From NCBI GenBank assembly GCA_035995025.1, contig DASYKY010000133.1, forward strand, positions 248,001 through 312,000: 64,000 nucleotides of DNA. Direction: 5' to 3'. The notes below the pieces were generated by a model that worked only from the letters and a program-made list of their open reading frames with translations, was not told the DNA's origin and ran no database searches. This document shows, in pieces, positions 42,714 through 51,632 of this stretch. Origin of the DNA: Actinophytocola sp035995025. GTDB taxonomy: Bacteria > Actinomycetota > Actinomycetes > Mycobacteriales > Pseudonocardiaceae. The position numbers and the translations under genes are program-made. Numbering within the stretch: position 1 is the stretch's first letter; every line of letters starts with the position of its first letter.

Positions 42714-45700
42714 GGCGCCGTCTCCGGGTCGAGGTCCTGCTCGAGCCCGGCGAGCAGGCCGGCCATCGCGGCGTCGTCGAGGCCCGCGTCGGGGAAGTCG
42801 GCCACCGAGTACACCGTCTCGGCGGCGGTGCAGTGCTCGACGAGCCCGGTCAGCCGGTCGCGGACCCGCTCGGCGAGCCCCGCGTCCGCGTCGCCGGTGA
42901 CGACGAGCCGCGCGCCGGCCAGCGTCACCACGACCCGCGTGCCCGCGTCGCCGAGCGCGGTGACCGGCACGCCGCCGGGCAGGGGCAGCACCCGCACGCC
43001 GGGCACGGCCGGGTCGTCCGCCTCCGGTGCGCGCATGGCGGCCTTGACGGCCTGGACCAGCTCGGTGTCGCCGGTCGCCGGGCCGGGCCGCAGCAGGCCG
43101 GGCTCCGCGGGGGCGCCGGTCGCGGCCGGTTCCTCGCGGCGGGTGTCGGCGACCGCGACGGCGGCCGCGCCCGTGGCGGCAAGGGTCGCGGCGACGACGA
43201 GGTCGGTGGTCGTGGTGGCGTACGCCTCGTGGGCGGGCCCGGCGAGCGCGGCCATGGTTTCCCGCGGCACGAGCACACCGAGCACGCCCGTGTCCGATGT
43301 GGACTTTCCGGCGGCCAGGGTTCGCACGGCCCGGGCGAGCGACCAGTCGTCCACTTGCGACGGATCGGCGGTGAGGACGTCGCCCTCGATGGTGACGCCG
43401 GGAACCGTGGGCGGCGACGCGGACGGGGCCGGGATGCGGACGGCGGTCGGGCCGGTGATCCCGAGCGGTGCCGTGCGGTCGGCTCGTTCCACCGTGTCGA
43501 GTGCGGCGGCGAGCGCGCGGATGGTGCGCAGGTCGAGAATCTGCCGGACGGTCAGCGTCAGCCCGTGCCGGCGAGCCTCGGCGACGGCGTGGATGGCGAG
43601 GATCGAGTCGCCGCCGATGTCGAAGAAGTCGTCGGTGACGCCGAAGTCCCGGTTCGGCAGCAGCCACTGCCAGCCGTCGAGCAACGCCTCCTCGAGCGGC
43701 GTGCCCGGCTCCCGGGGACCGGCGGCCGCCGAGGTCGCCGAGGTCGCCGTGGCGGGCTCGGCGGTGGGGCCGGGGAACTCCAGGCGGCCGTCGGGCAGAC
43801 GGCGAACCTGCTCGCCGGTCCGGAACCGGCGTCCGCCCGCCGGGTCGGGTCCGAACGCGGCGGCCGTCGCGCCGGGCGCACCGAGGTAGCCGCGGGCCAC
43901 CTGCGGGCCGCCGACCCACAGCTCGCCGGCGCAGCCCGGCGGGACGGGAGCGCCCCACGGGTCGAGCACGGACACCCGGACCCCGGGCAGGGGCTCGGCC
44001 GCGCCGTCGCCCGCGATCGCGACCGAGCCGGTCTCGGCGGACCCGTAGAGGACGACCACTGGACCGTCCACTTGGGACAGCAATGGCTCGTTCAGGACGA
44101 CCGCGCGGCGCGGTGGCGTCGAGCCGGCCAGGCGGGCCGGGGTGGTGTGCAGGTAGTCGACCGGCTGGTCGTCCAGGTGCAGGGTGCCGCCACCGGCCAG
44201 CACGCAGAGCATCGCGGTGAGCGGCGGCCCGTCGGCCCGGTGCGTCGAGCCTGCCGGGAACACGGTCAGCAGCGCCGCCGCGGCGGCCACCGCGTTGCGA
44301 TGCGTGACGACGACCCCGGCCGATCCCGAGGCGAAGAGGAGGAGCGCGCCGTCGTCGGGCCGCACGGTCACCGCGGGCGGACCGGGATCCGGCCCGGCGG
44401 CCACGTCGACGGGCAGGGTCTCGACGGGCAGGGTCTCGACGGTGCCGGGCAGGTCGACGGCCGCTGGGAACGTCAGGGCGAGCCGGGCGCCCGAGCGGGC
44501 GGCGGCGGCCGCCAGCTGCGCGGCAGGCGCGGCCGGGTCCACCGGGACGTACAGCGCGCCCGCCGCGAGCACGCCCAGGAACGCCGCCACCAGTTCGGCC
44601 GAGGTCGGCAGGGCGACCAGCACCGGCTCCCCCAAGCCGACGCCGCGGGCGTGCAATGCCTGCGCGACCCGGTTCGCGGCCGCCGCCAGGTCCCGGTAGG
44701 ACAGCGTGCCGACCGCGGGCGCGGACGGCGTGGCCCGGCTCGCGATCAGGTCGGGCAGCGTGGTGTCCGGGACGTCCACCGGCGCGGCCGGGTCCGGCTC
44801 GTGCCACAGGTCCTGGAGTGTCCACAGCGGACGGTCCGGCTCGGCCAGTGCGGCCCGCAGTAGCCGCGGGAACACCTCGCACACCAGCCCGGCCGCGGCG
44901 TCGTCGACCACGTCCGCGCGGTGGCGCACGGTGCCGGTGAACGGCTCCCGGGCCTGGGCAGGCACCAGGTCCAGCAGCAGGTCGTGGGTGGCGGTGCCGG
45001 TGTCGATCTGCGACGCGTCCGTGGCCCGCGGCATCCGGCCGGCCGGCGGGCGCGGCGGCACCGATGGCTGCAGGTTGATCGCCGCCTGGGCAAGCGGGGT
45101 CATGCCGGCCACTCGCTCCGGCGCCACCGCCGCGACGATCTGGTCGAACGTGACCGAGTCGTGGTCGTGCGCGTCGCCGACGACCCGGCGCGCGGCGCGC
45201 AGCAGCTCGCGGAACGTCGGGCCCTCGGACAGGTCGAGCCGCAGCACGACCTGGTCGACGAACATGCCGATGACATCCCGCAGCTCCGGCAGCGGCCGGC
45301 CGGCGACGGGGCTGGCCACCGCCACGTCCTCGCTGCCGAAGACCCGGCCGAGGGTGGCCGCATACGCCGCGAGCAGGCCCATGAACGTGGTGGCGCGTTC
45401 GGTGCGGACGAGAGCCTCCAGCGCCGACACGACGTCGGCGTCGAGGGTGAACTCCCGGTGGCGGCCGCGCTGGCTCAGCCGCTCCGGCCGGGGGCGGCCA
45501 CGCGTGAGGTCCAAGGTGGACAGATCGGCGAGCGCCGCGCGCCAGTGCTCGAGGTCCTGCCGCACGGCCGGGCCGCCGGCCCGCTCCTCCTGCCAGGCGG
45601 TGAAGTCGGCGTACTGCACGGGCAGCTCGAGCCAGTCCGGCGCGGCCCCGGCGAGCCGGTGCTCGTAGGCGGCGGTCAGGTCCCGCACGAGGATCTCGGT

Positions 45701-46138
45701 CGAGATGGCGTCCGCGATCGCGTGGTGCAGCACCAGGACCAGGCCGTCGACGTCCGGGCCGAGCCGCACGTGCAGGAGCCGCAGCAGCGGTGCCCGGCCC
45801 AGGTCGAACACAGCTGTGCCCGCCCGCGCGCACAGCTCGCGGAACGCGGCCCGCGGGTCGCCGGCGCCGCTCAGGTCGGTGAACTCGACCGGCGGCTCGT
45901 CCGGCGGCGCCGTCACGACCTGCCACAGCGTGGTGTCCCGCGCGACGAACCTGGTGCGCAGCGACTCGTGCCGGGCGACCACGTCGGCGACCGCCGCACG
46001 CAGCGTCGCCGGGTCGAGGTGGCCCGCGTAGCGGCGTTCGAAGCTGATGTTGTGCACGGGTTCGCCGGGCACCATCTGCTCGACGAACCACATCTGCTGC
46101 TGGGCGTGCGACGCCCGGACGGTCAGGACCTCGTTCAC
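42710..46138 (-). CDS. NRPS, C-(A)-T-(E), heavily eroded
   Basis: A 1,142-residue NRPS protein. The condensation domain (1-430) carries HHAIADA where HHxxxDG is usual, so the last Gly is Ala. The following adenylation domain (about 450-780) is broken: A3 reads FASGSAG without the PKG lysine, core A4 is missing, A5 is YGSAETGSV, A7 is FRTGEQVRR, and the C-terminal subdomain with the catalytic Lys is absent. The carrier is intact (DDFFDIGGDSILAIH). The last 250 residues look like the tail of an epimerisation domain (ending SVADFPDAGLDD) with no HHxxxDG. The carrier would need loading in trans. GTG overlaps the MbtH gene (GTGA). Confidence 0.88.
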   Translation of the reverse strand: MNEVLTVRASHAQQQMWFVEQMVPGEPVHNISFERRYAGHLDPATLRAAVADVVARHESLRTRFVARDTTLWQVVTAPPDEPPVEFTDLSGAGDPRAAFRELCARAGTAVFDLGRAPLLRLLHVRLGPDVDGLVLVLHHAIADAISTEILVRDLTAAYEHRLAGAAPDWLELPVQYADFTAWQEERAGGPAVRQDLEHWRAALADLSTLDLTRGRPRPERLSQRGRHREFTLDADVVSALEALVRTERATTFMGLLAAYAATLGRVFGSEDVAVASPVAGRPLPELRDVIGMFVDQVVLRLDLSEGPTFRELLRAARRVVGDAHDHDSVTFDQIVAAVAPERVAGMTPLAQAAINLQPSVPPRPPAGRMPRATDASQIDTGTATHDLLLDLVPAQAREPFTGTVRHRADVVDDAAAGLVCEVFPRLLRAALAEPDRPLWTLQDLWHEPDPAAPVDVPDTTLPDLIASRATPSAPAVGTLSYRDLAAAANRVAQALHARGVGLGEPVLVALPTSAELVAAFLGVLAAGALYVPVDPAAPAAQLAAAAARSGARLALTFPAAVDLPGTVETLPVETLPVDVAAGPDPGPPAVTVRPDDGALLLFASGSAGVVVTHRNAVAAAAALLTVFPAGSTHRADGPPLTAMLCVLAGGGTLHLDDQPVDYLHTTPARLAGSTPPRRAVVLNEPLLSQVDGPVVVLYGSAETGSVAIAGDGAAEPLPGVRVSVLDPWGAPVPPGCAGELWVGGPQVARGYLGAPGATAAAFGPDPAGGRRFRTGEQVRRLPDGRLEFPGPTAEPATATSATSAAAGPREPGTPLEEALLDGWQWLLPNRDFGVTDDFFDIGGDSILAIHAVAEARRHGLTLTVRQILDLRTIRALAAALDTVERADRTAPLGITGPTAVRIPAPSASPPTVPGVTIEGDVLTADPSQVDDWSLARAVRTLAAGKSTSDTGVLGVLVPRETMAALAGPAHEAYATTTTDLVVAATLAATGAAAVAVADTRREEPAATGAPAEPGLLRPGPATGDTELVQAVKAAMRAPEADDPAVPGVRVLPLPGGVPVTALGDAGTRVVVTLAGARLVVTGDADAGLAERVRDRLTGLVEHCTAAETVYSVADFPDAGLDDAAMAGLLAGLEQDLDPETAP

Positions 46139-46341
46139 CGCGAGCCGGCCTCGTCCATCGCGATCCGCAGGCTCTTGGGCCGCATGTCGGTCCACACCCG
46201 GTCGACGTGGGCGAGGCAGTCGTCGCGGGCGCCGGTGAACCCGGCGGGCCGCCAGCCCGCGGGCGGCTCCTGCTCGGCGGGCCAGATCGAGTACTGCTCC
46301 TCGTCGTTGACCACGACCTGGAAGGCCTGCTCGGCTGCCAT
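46135..46341 (-). CDS. mbtH: MbtH-like NRPS chaperone
   Basis: A 68-residue MbtH-family protein that binds and activates adenylation domains. The family signature is nearly complete: FQVVVNDEEQYSIWP, PAGWRPAG, then WTDMRPKSLR. The ATG lies one base after the stop of the A-T-C-T NRPS gene and its stop overlaps the next NRPS start, so it is co-translated with both. It is the only MbtH in the window and probably serves the three intact A domains. Confidence 0.95.
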   Translation of the reverse strand: MAAEQAFQVVVNDEEQYSIWPAEQEPPAGWRPAGFTGARDDCLAHVDRVWTDMRPKSLRIAMDEAGSR

Positions 46342-46342
46342 G

Positions 46343-49300
46343 TCAGTTCCCTCCACTGAGTACGTCCCCGTCACCCTCGACGGCGCCCAGCCGGGCCCGG
46401 CGGTCCGCGACCGCGCGGCGGCGCCCGGCGGTGCGGCGCCTGCCCCGGTTGCGGCGGGCCGCGGCCAGCACGTCCTCGTCGGCAAAGTCGTCGGCAAAGT
46501 CGTCGGCAGGCTCGCCGGCGAAGTCGCCGGCGTCCTCGCCGGCGCCCGGGCCGTCGAGGAACGCGGACAGCGCGCGCACGGTCGGGTAGAGGAACAGGTC
46601 CACCACGCGTGGCCTGCCGGGCAGCGTCTTCGCCAGCGTCACCAGGTCCAGCGAGGTGCCGCCCAGGTCGAAGAAGTTCTGCGTGACGCCCACCGAGACC
46701 CGGCCCAGCACCGCGCACCAGGCCGCGGCGACCACGTGCTCGGTCGGCACGGCCGGCGCCACGGTGTTCTGCCCAGTGTTCTGCCCGGTGTTCTGCCCGG
46801 TGTTCTGCCCGGTGTCCTGCGCCGCGGGCGTGGGATCGCCGGCGAGCCCGGACCGCAGCGCGTCGAGCTGCGGGACGTCGACCGCGCCGACCGGGTGGTG
46901 CGGCGCGGCCACGGCCGCGTCGAGCAGGTGCACGAGGGCCGCCAGCAGCGTCTCGATGCGTTGTGCGGCAAAGAGATCCGTGTTGTAGACCAGCTCGAAG
47001 CTCATCCGCCCGGCACGCTCGACCAGGTACGTGGTCAGGTCGAACGGCGAGCCCGGCACCCCGGGCGGCAGCGGCTCGACGCGGATCCCCGGCAGCTCCA
47101 GCGGCGCCTGGGCGAAGTTGTAGACGTTGAACATCACCTGCACCAGCGCGCCGCGGGACGGGTCGCGGGGCAGGGTGAGCGCGTCCACGATCCGCTCCAG
47201 TGGCGCGTCCGGGTGGGCCAGCGCGTCGAACAGCTCGTCGCGGCAGCGGGTGACCAGCTCGGCGAACGTGCACTCGCCCGCGCGGGACAGTCGCAAGGGG
47301 ACGATGTCGACGAAGAAGCCGATCAGGTCGGCGAACGCGGCGTGCCTGCGGTCCGCGACCGGCGAGCCGACCACGACGTCGTCCCGCCCGGACACCCGGC
47401 GCAGCAGCTCCGCGAACGCGGCCAGCACCACCGTGGACGGCGTGGCGCCCAGCTCGACGGCGAGCGCGCGGATGCCCGCGTCGGTGGCCGGGCCCAGGCC
47501 GGTGGCGGCGAACGCGCCCGCGTAGCTCTGCTCGGCCGGGCGCGGGTGGTCGCGCGGCAGGTCGAGCACGGTCGGCGCGCCGGACAGGTGCTCGGTCCAC
47601 CACGTGAGGTCGTCCTTGCCGCGGCGGGCGGCCCGCTCGTCGCGCCAGGCGACGTAGTCGGCGAAGGACGCGGGCAGCGGCGGGCGGGCGCGGCGCGCGT
47701 AGGCGGCACCCAGCTCCTGGTAGAGGATCCGCTCGGACCAGCCGTCGAAGACGGCGTGGTGCGCGGTGAGGGCCAGCACGTGCTCGTCGTCGCCGAGGCG
47801 CAGCAGGCGGGCGCGCAGCAGCCGGTCGGTAGCGAGGTCGAACCGGGCGGCGGCCTCGGCGTGCAACCGCTCGCGCACGGCGGCCTCGCGGTCCGAAGTG
47901 GACAGAGAGGTCAGGTACTCGACCGGCAGCAGCACCTCGGTCACCGCGTCGAGGACGGCGTACGGGCGGCCGTCGTCGTGCGGCACCCGCCAGCGCAGCA
48001 CGTCGTGCCGGGCCACGACCTCGGCCAGCGCCTCGCGCAACGCGTCGACGTCCAGTGGGCCGTGCAGGCGCTGGGCCAGCGCGATGTTGTAGGCGGTGGC
48101 GTCCGGCGCGAGCTGGTCGAGGAACCACAGCCTGCGCTGGGCGGCCGACAGCGCCGGCGGGGTGCCCGACGGCAGGTCCGCGTCGTCCACATCGGACAGA
48201 TCCGCGGCGGCCGCGAGGCGCGCGGCGAGCCCGCCCAGGGTGCGGGCCGCGAACACGTCCTCGACGGCGACGTCGCGGCGCAGCTCCAGGCGCATCGCGG
48301 CGACCAGCCGCATGGCGGCGAGGGAGTGCCCGCCCGCGGCGAAGAAGTCGTCCGCGGCCGAGCCGGCCGGCGTGCCGAGCACGCCGGACCAGATGGCCAC
48401 CAGCTCGGGCGGCACGCCCGGCACGTCGGCCGGTGCGACGGACTCGCCGGCCAGGCCGGCCACCAGCGCCGCCACGTCGACCTTGTCGGAGCTGGTCAGC
48501 GGCAGCTCGGCCAGCCGCCGGAACCGCGCGGGCACCATCACCGCGGGCAACCGGGCGGACAGGTACGTGCGCAGCTCGGCATCGTCCGGCGCGGAGTCCG
48601 GGGCGACGAAGGCGGCGAGGCTGACGTCGGCCGCGCCCGGGACCGGCGCCACGACGGCGTGCGCCACCCCGGGATGCGTGCGCAGCACCGCCTCCACCTC
48701 CGCCAGCTCCACCCGCTGACCGCGGACCTTGACCTGCCGGTCGGTCCGGCCGTGGAAGCGCAGCTCGCCATCGGCACCCCAGCTGACCAGATCGCCCGTG
48801 CGGTAGAGCCGTGCCCCCGGCTCGGCGCCGAAGGGGTCGGGCACGAACCGGTCGGCGGTCAGACCGGGCGCGTCGAGGTAACCGCGGGTCACCCCGGGGC
48901 CGCCGACGAGCAGCTCGCCCGGCACCTCCGGCGGGACCAGGCGCATCCGCTCGTCCACGACGTGCAGGCGGTGGTTGAGCATCGGGCGGCCGATCGGGAT
49001 CGGCGTGTGCCACTCGCCGGACGCGACGAACCCGGACACCGCGACCGTCGTCTCGGTCGGGCCGTAGCCGTTCATCAGCCGCCTGCCGCCGGCGGTCCAG
49101 CGCGCGACCTGCTCGGGACCGGGCGCCTCGGCCCCGGTCACCACCGAGCGCACCAGCGGCAGGTCAGCGGGGTCGAGCAGCGGCAGCAGCGCGGGCGCCA
49201 CCTCGGCCCAGGTCACCTCGTGGGCGACCATGAAGCGGCGCAACCGGTCGGGGTCGGCCCGGTCGGACTCGGCGGCCAGCTGCACCGACGCGCCGACCAT

Positions 49301-50032
49301 CAGCGCCACCAGCAGCTCGAGCACCGACACGTCGAAGCCGATCGAGGTGATCGCCAGCGCGCGGCTGCCGAGGTCGATCCGGCCGCGCTCGCGGATGCTG
49401 GTCATGAAGGCCGCCACGTTGGCGTGCGTGACGACGACGCCCTTGGGCTGCCCGGTGGACCCGGATGTGAAGATCACGTACGCCGCGTTGTCCGGCAGCG
49501 CCGGGCAGCCGGCCGCGGCGGGGCCGTCCCCCTCGAGTCCCACGAGGGGCAGGCCGGTGCCGGCGAACACCGCGCGGCCGGCGTCGTCGGCGACCACGCA
49601 CGCCACCCCGGCCGCCCGCGCGGTGCCGGTCAGCCGCAGCGCCGGCAGGTCCGGGTCGAGCGGCACGTACGCGCCGCCGGAGAGCAGGACGCCGACCAGC
49701 GCGACGAGGAGCCCCGGGTGCCGGCCGACGCAGATGCCGACCCGGGTCTCCGGGCCGACGCCGCGTGCACGCAGCGTCGCGGCCACGTGCCGGGCGGCCG
49801 CCACCAGCTCGGCGTAGGTCAGCCGGCTGTCCCACTGCCGCACCGCGACCGTGTCCGGCCGGGTGGCCGCGTGTGCCGCGATCAGCTCACCCACCGTGCC
49901 ACCCGGGCGGTCGGCTCGCGGGGCGATCATCCACGCCGCGGGTACCGCGCCGTCGCCGCACGCGCGCGACGGGCCGTCGGGCGGCCCGGCTAACTCACCG
50001 GTCGACGCCTCGGTCGTCGCCTCGGTCGTCAT
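46343..50032 (-). CDS. NRPS, A-T-C-T
   Basis: A 1,229-residue protein, first structural gene of the leftward operon. A domain (about 50-520): YVIFTSGSTGQPKGVVVT, FDVSVLELL, NGYGPTETTV, YRTGDLVSW and SSDKVDV. Pocket residues read by eye: D-V-L-E-V-G-G-V-A, like those of the 32883-39359 protein. Carrier 1 is DDFFAAGGHSLAAM, the condensation domain has HHAVFDGWS, and carrier 2 is NFFDLGGTSLDLV. Having no N-terminal C domain, it can start the assembly line; the extra C-terminal carrier suggests two tethered residues or a hand-over site. A TGQN repeat and an acidic DDFAD-rich tail flank carrier 2. GGAGG lies seven bases before the ATG. Confidence 0.92.
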   Translation of the reverse strand: MTTEATTEASTGELAGPPDGPSRACGDGAVPAAWMIAPRADRPGGTVGELIAAHAATRPDTVAVRQWDSRLTYAELVAAARHVAATLRARGVGPETRVGICVGRHPGLLVALVGVLLSGGAYVPLDPDLPALRLTGTARAAGVACVVADDAGRAVFAGTGLPLVGLEGDGPAAAGCPALPDNAAYVIFTSGSTGQPKGVVVTHANVAAFMTSIRERGRIDLGSRALAITSIGFDVSVLELLVALMVGASVQLAAESDRADPDRLRRFMVAHEVTWAEVAPALLPLLDPADLPLVRSVVTGAEAPGPEQVARWTAGGRRLMNGYGPTETTVAVSGFVASGEWHTPIPIGRPMLNHRLHVVDERMRLVPPEVPGELLVGGPGVTRGYLDAPGLTADRFVPDPFGAEPGARLYRTGDLVSWGADGELRFHGRTDRQVKVRGQRVELAEVEAVLRTHPGVAHAVVAPVPGAADVSLAAFVAPDSAPDDAELRTYLSARLPAVMVPARFRRLAELPLTSSDKVDVAALVAGLAGESVAPADVPGVPPELVAIWSGVLGTPAGSAADDFFAAGGHSLAAMRLVAAMRLELRRDVAVEDVFAARTLGGLAARLAAAADLSDVDDADLPSGTPPALSAAQRRLWFLDQLAPDATAYNIALAQRLHGPLDVDALREALAEVVARHDVLRWRVPHDDGRPYAVLDAVTEVLLPVEYLTSLSTSDREAAVRERLHAEAAARFDLATDRLLRARLLRLGDDEHVLALTAHHAVFDGWSERILYQELGAAYARRARPPLPASFADYVAWRDERAARRGKDDLTWWTEHLSGAPTVLDLPRDHPRPAEQSYAGAFAATGLGPATDAGIRALAVELGATPSTVVLAAFAELLRRVSGRDDVVVGSPVADRRHAAFADLIGFFVDIVPLRLSRAGECTFAELVTRCRDELFDALAHPDAPLERIVDALTLPRDPSRGALVQVMFNVYNFAQAPLELPGIRVEPLPPGVPGSPFDLTTYLVERAGRMSFELVYNTDLFAAQRIETLLAALVHLLDAAVAAPHHPVGAVDVPQLDALRSGLAGDPTPAAQDTGQNTGQNTGQNTGQNTVAPAVPTEHVVAAAWCAVLGRVSVGVTQNFFDLGGTSLDLVTLAKTLPGRPRVVDLFLYPTVRALSAFLDGPGAGEDAGDFAGEPADDFADDFADEDVLAAARRNRGRRRTAGRRRAVADRRARLGAVEGDGDVLSGGN
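46763..46822. repeat. In-frame 12-bp tandem repeat in NRPS linker
   Basis: Five near-identical copies of GGTGTTCTGCCC (plus strand), coding for repeated TGQN on the minus strand, in the linker between the condensation domain and the second carrier of the A-T-C-T protein. Copy 2 has one change and copy 5 two. Confidence 0.9.
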
Positions 50033-50100
50033 CGTGCGGCCTCCGCCGGGTGCGGCTCACGGACAGCACACCGGCGGATCGCTAATGACAGCGTCATCAT
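50029..50100 (-). CDS. Possible leader ORF upstream of the NRPS operon (23 aa)
   Basis: A short frame, MMTLSLAIRRCAVREPHPA and four more residues, whose TGA overlaps the NRPS ATG (ATGA). Codon 6 is TTA. It lies inside the expected leader of the promoter at 50199-50228. AAGGGG abuts the first ATG, which is too close for an ideal ribosome site, so translation is doubtful. The NRPS gene has its own GGAGG. Confidence 0.3.
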   Translation of the reverse strand: MMTLSLAIRRCAVREPHPAEAAR

Positions 50101-50198
50101 CCCCTTGCGGTGCTTGTTCACAGAACGCGCACGAAAACCGGCCGTCGCACAGCGGCAACGCCGACAAGTTATGACCGGTTAACGTCCAACGTCGTCGG

Positions 50199-50228
50199 AC
50201 TGTAACCGTTTCCCTCGCCGTGAGACAA
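50199..50228 (-). promoter_or_regulatory. Promoter of the leftward NRPS operon
   Basis: On the minus strand TTGTCT, 18 bases, TACAGT. Transcription would start near 50192 and run about 20 kb through eight genes to 30294. Confidence 0.6.
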
Positions 50229-50254
50229 GCATTCGTTTTCTCTTGCCTCACAGG

Positions 50255-50271
50255 GGTATTAGCAGGTATTA
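50255..50271. promoter_or_regulatory. Helically phased direct repeat GGTATTA
   Basis: Two GGTATTA heptamers with a 10-bp period, 27 bp upstream of the leftward -35 box. The spacing of one helical turn suggests an activator site; no known consensus is matched. Confidence 0.4.
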
Positions 50272-50484
50272 CCCGGGGTTCACGGGCACGGACCGTGACC
50301 GGCGGACGAGCGAACGGTCTGTCCACAAAGACCGATTCGGAGCACGGCGTGGAGTAAATAACTCACCCAACTGCTGTAACAGTACTTCCAATCAACAGAT
50401 TAACCATGTAACAATCCCCCACCGCGCGGCCGGACACGGCACGAGTGGTCCCGCACGCGTCAGCCGTGGTGGAGGGGTGTCGGG

Positions 50485-50526
50485 ATGTCGGTGCGGTTCA
50501 GCGAGATCGAGAGCTGCCGCTTATGA
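50485..50526 (+). CDS. Tiny leader ORF, 13 aa, coupled to the rightward operon
   Basis: MSVRFSEIESCRL, with an excellent ribosome site (GGAGGGG, seven bases before the ATG). The last sense codon is TTA, and the TGA overlaps the ATG of the next gene (ATGA). The next gene has no ribosome site of its own, so its translation probably depends on ribosomes finishing this ORF. A TTA-controlled (bldA-type) coupling switch is the simplest reading. A micro-precursor peptide is a remote alternative given the LanB-type enzymes downstream. Confidence 0.5.
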   Translation: MSVRFSEIESCRL

Positions 50527-51632
50527 GTGGAGCGTCTCTCGTCGTCCTCGGTTCCGGGTCACTGGCACACGCGACGTGCGACGCTCTCGCCACCGTCTCC
50601 CCCGAACCCGTCGACGTCACGGTGGTCGGCCGAAGCCACGCGAAGGCGGCGGCGGTCTGCTACCTCGCCGGCACGCGGGCGGCCCTCGGCGGCACCGGCG
50701 TGACGTTCCGCCCGGTCGCCGCCGTTATCGGCGCGCCGCTCGCGGACGTGCTGGCCGGCACCCGGCCCACCGGCGTGTTCGTGTGCGCGTCCCGCCAGTC
50801 CCCGTGGGAGCGGACGACCGCGCCGTCCGCCTGGACGAACCTGCTCGCGCGGGCCGGATTCGGCCTCGCGCTGCCGCTGCACGCGGACCTCGCGGCCGAG
50901 GCGGGCCGGCTGGTCGCGGCGCACTCCCCCGGCTCGTGGCTGGTGAACGCCTGCTTCCCGGACGCCGTGAACCCCGTGCTCGCCGCGCTCGGCCTCCCCG
51001 TGCTGTGCGGGGTCGGCAACGTGGGCACCCTCGCCGCGTCGCTGCAGGCCGCGCTGGGGCTCCCCGACCAGAGCCGGCTGCGGCTGCTCGCCCACCACAC
51101 GCACCTGCACGCGCCCCACGACCCCGCCGACGAGGCCCGGGCCTGGCTCGACGGCACCCCGCTGCCGGACGTCACCGGCCTGCTCGCCGCCCAGCGCGCC
51201 ACCGACCGCGCCCAGCTCAACCGGGTCACCGGCCATACCGCCGCGCTCGTCCTGGCCGCGCTGCTCACCGGCGCCACCCTGGACACCCACGTGCCGGGAC
51301 CGAACGGCCTGCCCGGCGGCTACCCGGTCCGGCTCGCCGGCGCCCGGGTGTCACCGCGGCTCCCCGGCGCGATGGGCGAGGCCGAGGCCGTCGCGTTCAA
51401 CACCTGGGCGGGCCGGCACGACGGTGTGCGGGTCGAGGGCGGCAAGGTCCACCTCGAACCCGCGGTCGTGGCGGCGCTGCCGCCCGCGGCGCCCCGGCTC
51501 GGCAGCTTCGACGGCTTCGGCAGCTTCGACGCCGCGGAGCTGCCCGCCGTGTGCCGCGACCTGCTGGCGCTGCGCGCGGAGCTGCGCACCCTGCCCCCCG
51601 AACCGAACCCAGCGCAGACGAAGGGACCCTGA
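50523..51632 (+). CDS. NAD(P)-dependent dehydrogenase-like protein
   Basis: About 369 residues with an N-terminal Rossmann fold: SLVVLGSGSLAHATCDALA (residues 5-23) and VDVTVVGRSHAKAAAV. The middle has WLVNACFPDAVNPVLAALG and a His-rich HHTHLHAPH, and MGEAEAVAFNTWAG lies near the C-terminus. The overall pattern resembles opine/saccharopine- or malate-type dehydrogenases but I cannot assign a subfamily. The ATG is placed at the start of the Rossmann strand; translation is probably coupled to the 13-aa ORF upstream. It overlaps the DUF6002-type gene by one base (TGATG), so the two form a cassette. Confidence 0.75.
   Translation: MSGASLVVLGSGSLAHATCDALATVSPEPVDVTVVGRSHAKAAAVCYLAGTRAALGGTGVTFRPVAAVIGAPLADVLAGTRPTGVFVCASRQSPWERTTAPSAWTNLLARAGFGLALPLHADLAAEAGRLVAAHSPGSWLVNACFPDAVNPVLAALGLPVLCGVGNVGTLAASLQAALGLPDQSRLRLLAHHTHLHAPHDPADEARAWLDGTPLPDVTGLLAAQRATDRAQLNRVTGHTAALVLAALLTGATLDTHVPGPNGLPGGYPVRLAGARVSPRLPGAMGEAEAVAFNTWAGRHDGVRVEGGKVHLEPAVVAALPPAAPRLGSFDGFGSFDAAELPAVCRDLLALRAELRTLPPEPNPAQTKGP

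Larger units (their letters stand above)
50101..50484. other. Divergent regulatory region between the two NRPS-PKS operons
   Basis: About 380 bp of clearly lower GC. It contains the leftward promoter, the paired GGTATTA repeats and several short dyads (GAGTAAATAACTC; ATGACAGCGTCAT lies just outside at 50085-50097). For the rightward operon the best guess is TTCCAA, 17 bases, TAACAA near 50390-50420, which is weak. No regulator gene or RNA gene is seen here. Confidence 0.6.

Noticed and set aside
44921..49993. A plus-strand open frame of 1,690 codons opposite the NRPS genes
   Set aside because: It is a GC-driven shadow of intact NRPS domains on the minus strand. Its translation is Arg/Gln/Val-rich with no domain. 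Similar long shadows (138-2060, 40440-43889, 35535-39062) were dropped for the same reason.
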